Below, piece by piece: positions 19,459 to 27,198 of a stretch of DNA of 64,000 nt. The notes beneath the pieces were generated by a model that was not told where the DNA came from, made no database searches, and saw only the letters and a program-made list of their open reading frames with translations. The DNA is from Acidovorax sp. KKS102 (GTDB lineage Bacteria > Pseudomonadota > Gammaproteobacteria > Burkholderiales > Burkholderiaceae_C): positions 2,666,001 to 2,730,000 of the forward strand of contig NC_018708.1 of NCBI RefSeq assembly GCF_000302535.1, given 5' to 3'. The translations under genes and the position numbers were made by a program. Positions within the stretch are counted from its first letter, which is position 1; each line of letters opens with the position of its first letter.

Positions 19459-20532
19459 TCAAGGCAGCACACACACTTGGTTACGCCCGCCCGACTTGGC
19501 CTTGAACAGAGCTTCGTCCGCGCGGGCCACTGCCTGGGGCAGGTGCTGCAGCGCGGAGATCTCGCACGCGCCAATGGACACGGTGAGCTGCTCGGGCTCG
19601 GTGATGCCCTCCACCGCGCGGCGCAGCTTTTCGGCCACCTTCAGCGCGTCGGGCAGTGCGGTCTGGGGCAGGCAGACCAGAAACTCCTCGCCGCCCCAGC
19701 GAATGATCTCGTCGCCGCGCCGCAGGGCATCGGTCAGCACCCTGGCCACTGCCTGCAGGGCCTTGTCGCCCGCATCGTGGCCAAAGCGGTCGTTGATGCT
19801 CTTGAAACGGTCCAGGTCCATCAGCAGAATCGACGAAGCGGGCTCGAACAGGGAGGCCCGGTACACACGCCGGTCGATCAGGTCCACCGCGTGCCGGTTG
19901 AGCAGCCCGGTCAGCGCATCGTGGTACGCGGCGCGCTGCAGCTCCTGGCGCTCGGCGGCCACGGTCATGAGTGAGCCGAACAGTTCAGCCAGCCCCGCAA
20001 ACAGGCTCTCGCCGACCTCGTCAAAGTAGCCATCACGGTCGGCATACAGCACAAAGATGCCGCTGTAGCCATTGAAGGTGGAGGCAATGGGCAAGGCCAG
20101 CACATGGTGGATGCCGTGGTGGCGTGCCGCCTCGCGCCAGGGGCCAAACGGGGAAAGCTGGGACACCGTGAAAGGGCCCGCAGACTTGCCCTCCAGCGTG
20201 GTGAACGCGGGGCCGATGCGGGTGAGCAGGTTGCGCTCGATGGTCAGCGACTCGGCATAAGCGACCGCCGGGCCTGCGTACACCTGCGGGCGGATGGTCT
20301 GCGTGTCGGTGGGGCCGAACCAGGTCCACGCCAGGCGGATGTGACTGGTGACATCCACAATGGCCTGGCACACCCCGCGGATGATCTCCAGTTCACTGCG
20401 CCCCAGGATCAGCTTGGCAGAGCGCTTGAGCAACATCTCGGCAATCACCGAGCGCTCGCGTTGCGCGTCAAACCCTGAGACTGCAGGGCTCTGTGGTGTA
20501 GAAGCGGACGGCGGAGACTTCTTGAAAAACAT
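19459..20532 (-). CDS. GAF-GGDEF diguanylate cyclase
   Basis: The protein of about 357 residues has an N-terminal GAF-like sensor region (about residues 35-190) and a GGDEF domain with the active-site motif WGGEEFLV, LMDLDRFKSINDRFGHDAGD and a product-inhibition site RRGD five residues before GGEEF. It should make cyclic-di-GMP from GTP and be feedback-inhibited. No membrane segment is seen. The ATG at 20532 is preferred over a TTG at 20550. It lies next to a GGDEF-EAL gene on the same strand, 131 bases downstream of it. Confidence 0.9.
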   Translation of the reverse strand: MFFKKSPPSASTPQSPAVSGFDAQRERSVIAEMLLKRSAKLILGRSELEIIRGVCQAIVDVTSHIRLAWTWFGPTDTQTIRPQVYAGPAVAYAESLTIERNLLTRIGPAFTTLEGKSAGPFTVSQLSPFGPWREAARHHGIHHVLALPIASTFNGYSGIFVLYADRDGYFDEVGESLFAGLAELFGSLMTVAAERQELQRAAYHDALTGLLNRHAVDLIDRRVYRASLFEPASSILLMDLDRFKSINDRFGHDAGDKALQAVARVLTDALRRGDEIIRWGGEEFLVCLPQTALPDALKVAEKLRRAVEGITEPEQLTVSIGACEISALQHLPQAVARADEALFKAKSGGRNQVCVLP

Positions 20533-20663
20533 GGAAACGACAGCGGTCAAGCGCCCGCATCATAGGTGGCGCGGCCAGCCTGCGGGTGCAAAGGGTCTAC
20601 GGCGTCGCGTTGCTGGCCGCACCCCTTCCCTGGCCCCGCACGCCCGGCGCAGGGCCGATGCCA

Positions 20664-23600
20664 TCAATGGCCTCCATCCAGGGTGCCATCCAGTGCACCG
20701 TTCGTGCGGCGAACCAGTGCCTCGAACTCGGCCACGGCCACGGGCGGGCTGAGCAAAAAGCCCTGCCATGCGTGGCAGTGATGGCGCTCCAGAAACTCGC
20801 GCTGCGCCTCGGTTTCCACGCCCTCCGCGATCACGCGCAGGCCCAGGCTGGTACCCAGGGCCACCACCGTGCGCGCAATGGCGGCGTCGTTGGGGTCGGT
20901 GAGCACGTCGCGCACAAAGCTCTGGTCGATCTTGAGCTGATCCAGCGGCAGGCGCTTGAGATAGCTGAGCGATGAATAACCAGTGCCAAAGTCGTCCAGC
21001 GAAAAGCCGACACCGTAGCCTCGCAACTGGCCCATCTTGTCGATGGTGTCTTCCACGTCCTGCAGCAGCAGGCCTTCGGTCATCTCCAGCTTGAGCTGGT
21101 GGCCGTCGACCCCTGCCCCCGCGAGTGCGGCGAGCACCTGGGCCACAAAGCCCGTCTGGTGGAACTGCCGGGGACTCACGTTGACCGCCAGGCTTAGCGT
21201 GGCCAGGTCGGGCTGCTGGGCCCACGCGGCCAGGCGGCGGCAGGCCGCCTGCAGCACCCATTCGCCCAGCGGCAGGATCAGGCCGGTTTCTTCGGCCAGC
21301 GGGATGAAATGCGCGGGCGAGATGAAGCCGTCGCGCGGGTGCCGCCAGCGCAGCAGGGCCTCGGCGCCGATGATGCGGCCGTGGTCGATCTGGGGCTGGT
21401 AGTACAGCTCGAACTGGCCCTGGGCCAGGCCCACGCGCATGTCCAGCTCTAGCGTAGCGCGGGCGCTGACCACTGCCTGCATCTGGGGGTCATAAAAGCG
21501 CAGGGTGTCGCGCCCCGCATTCTTGGCCTGATACAGCGCCAGGTCGGCGCGCTTGAGGAGTTCATCCACCGTCTCGCGTGTGCCGCTGTAGATGGTGACG
21601 CCCATACTCAGCGAGCTGTGGTGCGCGTCGCCGTCGATCTGGTACGGCTCGCGCAGCACGCCCAAGATGCGCTGGCCCACGTCTTCGGCGCGGGCGGCGG
21701 CCTCTTCGGGGCTGTCGCCCAGGTCTTCCAGCACCACCACAAATTCGTCGCCGCCCTGGCGGGCCACGGTGTCGTCCTCGTGCACACAACTGCGCAGGCG
21801 GTGCGCCACCTGCAGCAGCAAGGCATCGCCCCGGTCGTGGCCCCGGGTTTCGTTCACCGTCTTGAAGTTGTCCAGGTCCAGCATCAGCAAGGCGCCGCTG
21901 CGGTGGTGGCGCGCGCTGGTGGCCAGCGCCTGCTGCAGCCGGTCCATCAGCAGGCGGCGGTTGGGCAGGCGGGTGAGCGGGTCGTAGTAGGCCAGCTGGT
22001 TGATCTCTTCCTCGGCAGCCTTGCGCTCGCTCAGGTCCTGCATGGTGATCAGGCGCCCGCCTTCGACAAAGATGCCGGAGATCTCCACCGGCTTGTATTT
22101 GCCGTCAGCGCAGCGGATCGTGTATTCGGCCAGCGGGATGATGCCCTGGTGAGAGGTATCCAGCAGCCGCTGGCGGATGGCCTCCCGCTCGGTGGCGTCG
22201 GGGTAGGCGCGCTGCCACCAGGTGTTGGTGTCGGGCACTTCCTCCTGCGTGTAGCCACAAATCTGCACATAGCGCGCGTTGCGAAAGCTGATGAGACCGT
22301 CGTCCTGCACCAAACACAGGCCCATGGGCAGGCGCTCCAGGATGCTGCGCAGGCGTTGTTCGTTGGCGCGCAGGTTTTCTTCCATGCGCTTGCGGGCTGT
22401 GATGTCCTGCACCACGGCAATGTGGTAGCCCGGCGCCGAGCCCGAGGCCCACATCGACGACACGGTGAGGTCGCCCCAGACCTCGTGCCCGTCCTTGTGG
22501 ATGTAGCGTTTTTCCAGCCGGTATTCGGGCACATCGCCGCTCTGTAAACGCCGGACATGGGCCAGGTCCGCCGCCAGGTCGTCGGGGTGGGTGAGGCTCT
22601 GAAAGGTCATGCCCACCAGTTCCTGCGGGCTGTAACCCAGGATGTCGGCGTAGCGCTGGTTGACGCGCACGAACTGGCCGGTGGCCGAGTCCACTTGGGC
22701 CACACCCACGGTGGCCTGGTTGAACAGTGCCCGAAACCGTTCCTCGCTCTCGCGCCGCGCCTCGTCGGACAGTTGGGCACGCACCAGCGCCAGCGTGCGC
22801 TGGCGCACCAGCAAGGCCACGGTGGACGCCAGCAACAGCGACACCAGCGCTGCGGCCAGCCCCGCCAGCCATGGCAGGCGGGTTTCAGACGGGGTGAGGA
22901 ACGACCGGGTGGGGTAGAAGGTGAGCTGCCAACGCCGGTCGTGCACCGCCAGCACACGCACCAGGGGCCGGGCCCCGGGCAGGCCAGGGGCGGTCTGCTC
23001 CAGCAAGGGCCGCACGACGTTGTCACCCGAGTTGGGGCGCACGGGCCCCAGGTCGTCCATGGCAACGGCGATCCCGTTCAAATACCCTTGGCTGCCCAGC
23101 CCCTGCACCAGGTCATAGACCCGCAGCGTGGAGGCCACCGCACCCACAAAACGCTGCTCGGCCGTGCCAGCCGTGGGGTCGAACACCGGCACGCGGATGA
23201 CGATGCCCGCGCGGTGCGAGGATTCCTGCAGCAGGTCGAACGGGGCGGACACCACGGTCTGCCCGCTGTCGCGGCTGTAGCGCATGGCCGCCAAGTTGGC
23301 GGGCTGTGCGCTGATGTCCAGCCCCAGCACACCCTCGTTGCCAAACATCGGCCAGAGGTACTCGGCCACAAAGTATTCGGGCCGGTCACCGGGCGGGTGG
23401 ATCTTGAACTGGGGCAAGCCTTCGGGGGACAGCGAGGTGTCGGCCCGCACCCGGGCCTCGTAGGCCTCGCGCTCGGGCCCGGGCACCCAACGCGTGAAGG
23501 ATAGGTTGCGCACGCCGGGGTACCGCTGGCCCACCTCCATCTCGCTGGCAGCCCGTTCAAAGTCCAGGCGCGACAGGCGCGGGTTGGCGGTGAAAAGGCC

Positions 23601-23777
23601 CCGCAGCCCATTGACCACCTCGGTATGGCCTGCGATGCGCTGGCTCAGTGCGTCGGAGAACGCCCTGGTCTCCTGTATGAAGCGGGCCTCCTCAATCTGG
23701 GCCATCGACGCTGCCTGATGCTGCGCCAGCCACAGGCTCAGCACCAGGCCCAAGGCAGCCACCCCAATGCCCGCCAC
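20664..23777 (-). CDS. CHASE-PAS-PAS-GGDEF-EAL cyclic-di-GMP enzyme
   Basis: The protein of about 1037 residues starts with a membrane helix, a periplasmic CHASE sensor (about residues 50-270; YPGVRNLSFTRWVPG), a second helix near residue 310, two PAS domains, a GGDEF domain (RQGGDEFVVV, no RxxD inhibition site) and an EAL domain (AEALLRWRHP, DDFGTGYSSLSYLKRLP, KIDQSFV, EGVE). Both active sites look intact, so it could make or break cyclic-di-GMP depending on the signal. The start is uncertain: the frame is open from about 23860 but offers no ATG, and the GTG at 23777 lies almost inside the first helix, so a non-standard start upstream is possible. Confidence 0.9.
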   Translation of the reverse strand: MAGIGVAALGLVLSLWLAQHQAASMAQIEEARFIQETRAFSDALSQRIAGHTEVVNGLRGLFTANPRLSRLDFERAASEMEVGQRYPGVRNLSFTRWVPGPEREAYEARVRADTSLSPEGLPQFKIHPPGDRPEYFVAEYLWPMFGNEGVLGLDISAQPANLAAMRYSRDSGQTVVSAPFDLLQESSHRAGIVIRVPVFDPTAGTAEQRFVGAVASTLRVYDLVQGLGSQGYLNGIAVAMDDLGPVRPNSGDNVVRPLLEQTAPGLPGARPLVRVLAVHDRRWQLTFYPTRSFLTPSETRLPWLAGLAAALVSLLLASTVALLVRQRTLALVRAQLSDEARRESEERFRALFNQATVGVAQVDSATGQFVRVNQRYADILGYSPQELVGMTFQSLTHPDDLAADLAHVRRLQSGDVPEYRLEKRYIHKDGHEVWGDLTVSSMWASGSAPGYHIAVVQDITARKRMEENLRANEQRLRSILERLPMGLCLVQDDGLISFRNARYVQICGYTQEEVPDTNTWWQRAYPDATEREAIRQRLLDTSHQGIIPLAEYTIRCADGKYKPVEISGIFVEGGRLITMQDLSERKAAEEEINQLAYYDPLTRLPNRRLLMDRLQQALATSARHHRSGALLMLDLDNFKTVNETRGHDRGDALLLQVAHRLRSCVHEDDTVARQGGDEFVVVLEDLGDSPEEAAARAEDVGQRILGVLREPYQIDGDAHHSSLSMGVTIYSGTRETVDELLKRADLALYQAKNAGRDTLRFYDPQMQAVVSARATLELDMRVGLAQGQFELYYQPQIDHGRIIGAEALLRWRHPRDGFISPAHFIPLAEETGLILPLGEWVLQAACRRLAAWAQQPDLATLSLAVNVSPRQFHQTGFVAQVLAALAGAGVDGHQLKLEMTEGLLLQDVEDTIDKMGQLRGYGVGFSLDDFGTGYSSLSYLKRLPLDQLKIDQSFVRDVLTDPNDAAIARTVVALGTSLGLRVIAEGVETEAQREFLERHHCHAWQGFLLSPPVAVAEFEALVRRTNGALDGTLDGGH

Positions 23778-23955
23778 CCAATGCCGATAACGGCTTTGGG
23801 GCGACTGCGCAGCCAGCGGGGAGGGATGGAAAGAAGTCAGAGACGCACCTTTGCGTTACCAGCCCCCAATGGGGCCGGAGGCCATGCAAGTTGCGCAGGA
23901 TAGCGGCAATCCAGCCCCCGTAGAGCCAACATTTGGTTACGGCGAAAAATTTAAG

Positions 23956-24011
23956 AAAAAAGTGCCTCCAGCGCCACAGTGGCATGCCTGACAAGCTATG
24001 AATTGATGAGC
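23956..24011 (+). repeat. Dispersed repeat copy 6 (intergenic)
   Basis: Pattern AAAAAAGTGCCTCCAGCGCC, ACAGTGGCATGCCTGACA, AGCTATGAATTGATGAGC. It sits in the 262-base gap between the GGDEF-EAL gene and the end of the ScfR regulator gene, with nothing else recognisable there. Confidence 0.75.
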
Positions 24012-24039
24012 ATATTTCATAGTCCACGCACCCACGGGT

Positions 24040-25491
24040 TTACCCGATGGCTGCGCCCGTGGCCACCGGGTACGGCGCAAACCGGCTGTGGTTTTCGTTC
24101 ACATCCAGCGCCCGCCCGATGGGCGGAAACGCGCGCTGAGGGCAGGCGTCGCGCTCGCACACCTTGCAGCCCATGCCGATCGGTACGGCGGCCTCGGGGC
24201 GTGCCAAGTCCAGCCCGCGCGAGTACACCAGCTGCGGCGCGTGGCGAATGTCGCAGCCCAGCGCCACCGAGAACTCCTTGCCCGGCACGCCCCACCCGCC
24301 CCCGCTGCGCGACACGGTGCGCGCCACCCACAGGTAAGCCCGCCCATCCGGCATGCGCGCCACCTGCGGCACGATGCGCCCGGGCTGTGCAAAGGCCTCG
24401 TACACGTTCCACAGCGGGCAGGTGCCGCCGATCTTGCTGAAGTGAAAGTGGGTGGCTGACTGCCGCTTGCTGATGTTGCCCGCGCGGTCCACGCGGATGA
24501 AGAAGAAGGGCACCCCCCGCGCACTGGGCCGCTGCAGGGTGGACAGGCGGTGGCACACGGTCTCGAAGCCCACGCCAAACTGCTGTCCCAGGCGGTCGAT
24601 GTCGTAGTGGTGCCCCTCGGCCGCCCGCGAAAAGGCGGTGTAGGGCAATACCAGCGCCCCCGCAAAGTAGTTGGCCAGGCCAATGCGCGCCAGCGCCCGG
24701 GCCTGGTCGCTCGATAAACCCGCACCAGCGGCCAGGCGTTGCAGCTCGGCGCCCTGCTCCAGAAACGCCAGCTGCGTCGCCATCTGAAACGCGCGCTGCC
24801 CCCGCTCCAGCCCGGCCGCGAGCTGCAGCACGCCGGTTTCGGACTGGAACACCCGCTGCGCCTGCCCCGGCAGGTCGGCCACATCCACCACCCGCACGCC
24901 GTGGGCGGCCAGCAGGCGCTGGGCCAGCGCCTCGTCCGCACGGCCGGGCTGCAGGCCCCAGTCGGCAGCGCACCGCTCCGCGGCGTCGTCCAGCTCGGCG
25001 ATGTGGTTCTGGCGCGCAAAGAAGAAGTCGCGCACTTCTTCATAGGCCATGGGCGGGTGGTGGGCCATGACGCCCTCGCCGCCCCGGTCGTTGCCCAGGG
25101 CGGCCAGGCGTTCGAGCGCCTGGCGGTGCCGCCGGTGCAGCGCGAGCAGCGTGCGCGCCACCGCGGGCATGCCGGCGGCCAGCTCGCGGATTTCGGCGAG
25201 CGACACAGCATCGCCCGCGCCCTCCCCGCCCACACCTGCGGGCAGGTCGGCCAGCACCTCGCGCAGGCCGGTGATGAGGCGCGCCTCATCGTCATCGGAG
25301 AACCGCTGCACATCCACGCCAAACACGGCGTTGATCTTGAGCAGCACGGGCACCGTGAGCGGACGCTGGTTCTGCTCCAGCTGGTTCAGGTAGCTGGCCG
25401 ACAGGTCCAGCGCACGCGCCAGCGCCACCTGGGTCATGCCGCGTTCTTCGCGCAGGCGGCGCAGGCGCACGCCCATGAAGGTTTTTTTCAT
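24040..25491 (-). CDS. ScfR/RamB/PrpR-type short-chain acyl regulator (XRE + IrrE-like + DUF2083)
   Basis: The 483-residue protein has an N-terminal XRE helix-turn-helix (MTQVALARALDLSASYLNQLEQNQRPL), a central IrrE/ImmA-like region lacking an obvious HExxH, and a C-terminal DUF2083 domain with the Cys set GCDI...GMGCKVCERDAC. This is the ScfR architecture; its relatives PrpR of Mycobacterium tuberculosis and RamB of Corynebacterium regulate propionate and acetate genes, and PrpR carries an iron-sulfur cluster on conserved cysteines. It is divergent from a thioesterase-prpC-acnD-prpF operon, so it most likely senses a propionyl or short-chain acyl-CoA signal and controls that operon through the TTTGCAAA sites at 25523-25547. 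The DUF2083 cysteines could hold a cluster here too. Confidence 0.9.
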   Translation of the reverse strand: MKKTFMGVRLRRLREERGMTQVALARALDLSASYLNQLEQNQRPLTVPVLLKINAVFGVDVQRFSDDDEARLITGLREVLADLPAGVGGEGAGDAVSLAEIRELAAGMPAVARTLLALHRRHRQALERLAALGNDRGGEGVMAHHPPMAYEEVRDFFFARQNHIAELDDAAERCAADWGLQPGRADEALAQRLLAAHGVRVVDVADLPGQAQRVFQSETGVLQLAAGLERGQRAFQMATQLAFLEQGAELQRLAAGAGLSSDQARALARIGLANYFAGALVLPYTAFSRAAEGHHYDIDRLGQQFGVGFETVCHRLSTLQRPSARGVPFFFIRVDRAGNISKRQSATHFHFSKIGGTCPLWNVYEAFAQPGRIVPQVARMPDGRAYLWVARTVSRSGGGWGVPGKEFSVALGCDIRHAPQLVYSRGLDLARPEAAVPIGMGCKVCERDACPQRAFPPIGRALDVNENHSRFAPYPVATGAAIG

Positions 25492-25522
25492 CGTTTCTTT
25501 CGCTGTGGAGTGGCGTCATTCA

Positions 25523-25547
25523 TTTGCAAAATTTGCAAATTGCAAAC
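25523..25547. promoter_or_regulatory. Tandem TTTGCAAA operator between scfR and the prp operon
   Basis: Two perfect 8-bp palindromes TTTGCAAA start at 25523 and 25532, and an overlapping ATTGCAAA half-site follows. Weaker variants TTTCGCAA (25553-25560) and TTGCGAA (25607-25613) lie nearer the operon. TTTGCAAA is the core described for RamB/PrpR-type regulators. The region is the only AT-rich part of the 124-base divergent gap, so it probably overlaps both promoters. Confidence 0.75.
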
Positions 25548-25615
25548 GCTGCTTTCGCAATCATTCGCCAATTCAGCCCTTACAGAGGGATGCCATTGTG
25601 CGTAAATTGCGAAGC

Positions 25616-26014
25616 ATGACAACCCCTCAAGGCACCGTCGAGCTGACGGAAATCGTCTTCCCTGCCGAAGCCAACCACTACGGCACGCTGTTTGGCGGCA
25701 ACGCCTTGCAGCTGATGGCCAAGGCGGCGTTTCTGGCGGCACGCGGTGCCGCAGCGCGCGACGTGGTGATGGCGGGCGTGACCGATGTGCGTTTTCTGGC
25801 ACCGGTGCCCGTGGGCCATGTGCTCACGCTGCGCGCCTGGGTCAGCCGCATGGGCCGCAGCTCGCTCACCGTGTGCGTGCACGGCCTGGCCGCCACGCTG
25901 GGCTCGCCACCGGAGGCCGTGCTGCAAGGGGTTTTCGACATGGTGGCCGTGGACGCCAAAGGCCGACCCACGCCCATCGCCAGCGCCTATCTGAACCCGG
26001 AGGAGACCCCATGA
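25616..26014 (+). CDS. Hotdog-fold acyl-CoA thioesterase (YciA-like)
   Basis: The 132-residue protein has the acyl-CoA hydrolase pattern [24 protein letters not shown]...AAF and [20 protein letters not shown]. It probably hydrolyses a short or medium acyl-CoA. It is the first gene of the methylcitrate operon: its stop overlaps the prpC start as ATGA, so the two are translationally coupled. A role in relieving propionyl-CoA or methylcitryl-CoA pools, or recycling CoA, is an inference from position. The ATG at 25616 is chosen by homology to family starts and lies inside a longer ORF. Confidence 0.87.
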   Translation: MTTPQGTVELTEIVFPAEANHYGTLFGGNALQLMAKAAFLAARGAAARDVVMAGVTDVRFLAPVPVGHVLTLRAWVSRMGRSSLTVCVHGLAATLGSPPEAVLQGVFDMVAVDAKGRPTPIASAYLNPEETP

Positions 26015-27174
26015 ACACCCCCACCACCGTTGAAACCCTGGGCTTCAAGCCCAAGAAATCCGTGGCCCTGTCGGGCGTGACGGCGGGCAACACCGCCCTG
26101 TGCACCGTGGGCCGCACGGGCAACGACCTGCACTACCGGGGCTACGACATCCTGGACATCGCCGAGGTCTGCGAGTTTGAAGAAATCGCCCACCTGCTGG
26201 TGCACGGCAAGCTGCCCACGCGTGCCGAACTGCGCGCCTACAAGGCCAAGCTCAAGGCCCTGCGCGGCCTGCCGCTGTCGGTCAAGCAAGCGCTGGAACA
26301 ACTGCCCGCCGCCAGCCACCCCATGGACGTGATGCGCACGGGGGTCTCGGCCTTGGGCTGTGCGCTGCCAGAAAAGGACGACCACAACCTGCCCGGCGCG
26401 CGCGACATTGCAGACCGGTTGATGGCATCGCTGGGTTCCATGCTGCTCTACTGGTACCACTGGGCCAGCTCGGGCCGCCGCATCGAGGTGGAAACGGATG
26501 ACGACTCCATCGGTGCGCACTTTTTGCACCTGCTGCACGGCACAGCACCCAGTGCGGCCTGGGAGCGTGCCATGCACACCTCGCTGAACCTGTATGCCGA
26601 GCATGAGTTCAATGCCAGCACCTTCACCGCCCGCGTGGTGGCAGGCACGGGCAGCGACATGTATTCGGCCATCACCGGCGCCATTGGTGCGCTGCGCGGC
26701 CCCAAGCATGGCGGCGCGAACGAGGTGGCCTTCGAGATCCAGAAGCGCTACGACAGCCCCGACGAGGCCGAGGCCGATATCCGCCGCCGTGTGGAGGCCA
26801 AGGAGGTCGTGATCGGCTTCGGCCACCCGGTCTACACCGTGAGCGACCCGCGCAACGTCGTCATCAAGGGCGTGGCTCGCAGCCTGTCGCACGAGGCGGG
26901 CAGCACCAAGATGTTCGACATTGCCGAGCGGCTGGAATCGGTGATGTGGGAGGTGAAAAAGATGTTTCCCAACCTCGACTGGTTCAGCGCCGTGAGCTAC
27001 CACATGATGGGTGTGCCCACCGCCATGTTCACGCCGCTGTTCGTCATTGCACGCACCAGCGGCTGGGCAGCGCACATCATTGAGCAGCGCATCGACAACA
27101 AGATCATCCGGCCGAGCGCTAACTACACCGGGCCCGAAGACCTGGCGTTTGTGCCGATCCAAGACCGCAAGTAA
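26011..27174 (+). CDS. prpC: 2-Methylcitrate synthase PrpC
   Basis: The 387-residue citrate-synthase family enzyme condenses propionyl-CoA with oxaloacetate. The N-terminal signature [22 protein letters not shown] and [10 protein letters not shown], the catalytic histidine region [22 protein letters not shown] and the C-terminal Arg segments [14 protein letters not shown] are those of PrpC rather than citrate synthase GltA. It is coupled to the thioesterase gene upstream and followed by acnD after 24 bases. Confidence 0.95.
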   Translation: MNTPTTVETLGFKPKKSVALSGVTAGNTALCTVGRTGNDLHYRGYDILDIAEVCEFEEIAHLLVHGKLPTRAELRAYKAKLKALRGLPLSVKQALEQLPAASHPMDVMRTGVSALGCALPEKDDHNLPGARDIADRLMASLGSMLLYWYHWASSGRRIEVETDDDSIGAHFLHLLHGTAPSAAWERAMHTSLNLYAEHEFNASTFTARVVAGTGSDMYSAITGAIGALRGPKHGGANEVAFEIQKRYDSPDEAEADIRRRVEAKEVVIGFGHPVYTVSDPRNVVIKGVARSLSHEAGSTKMFDIAERLESVMWEVKKMFPNLDWFSAVSYHMMGVPTAMFTPLFVIARTSGWAAHIIEQRIDNKIIRPSANYTGPEDLAFVPIQDRK

Positions 27175-27198
27175 AACAACGCCCCCAGCCCCACGCCC

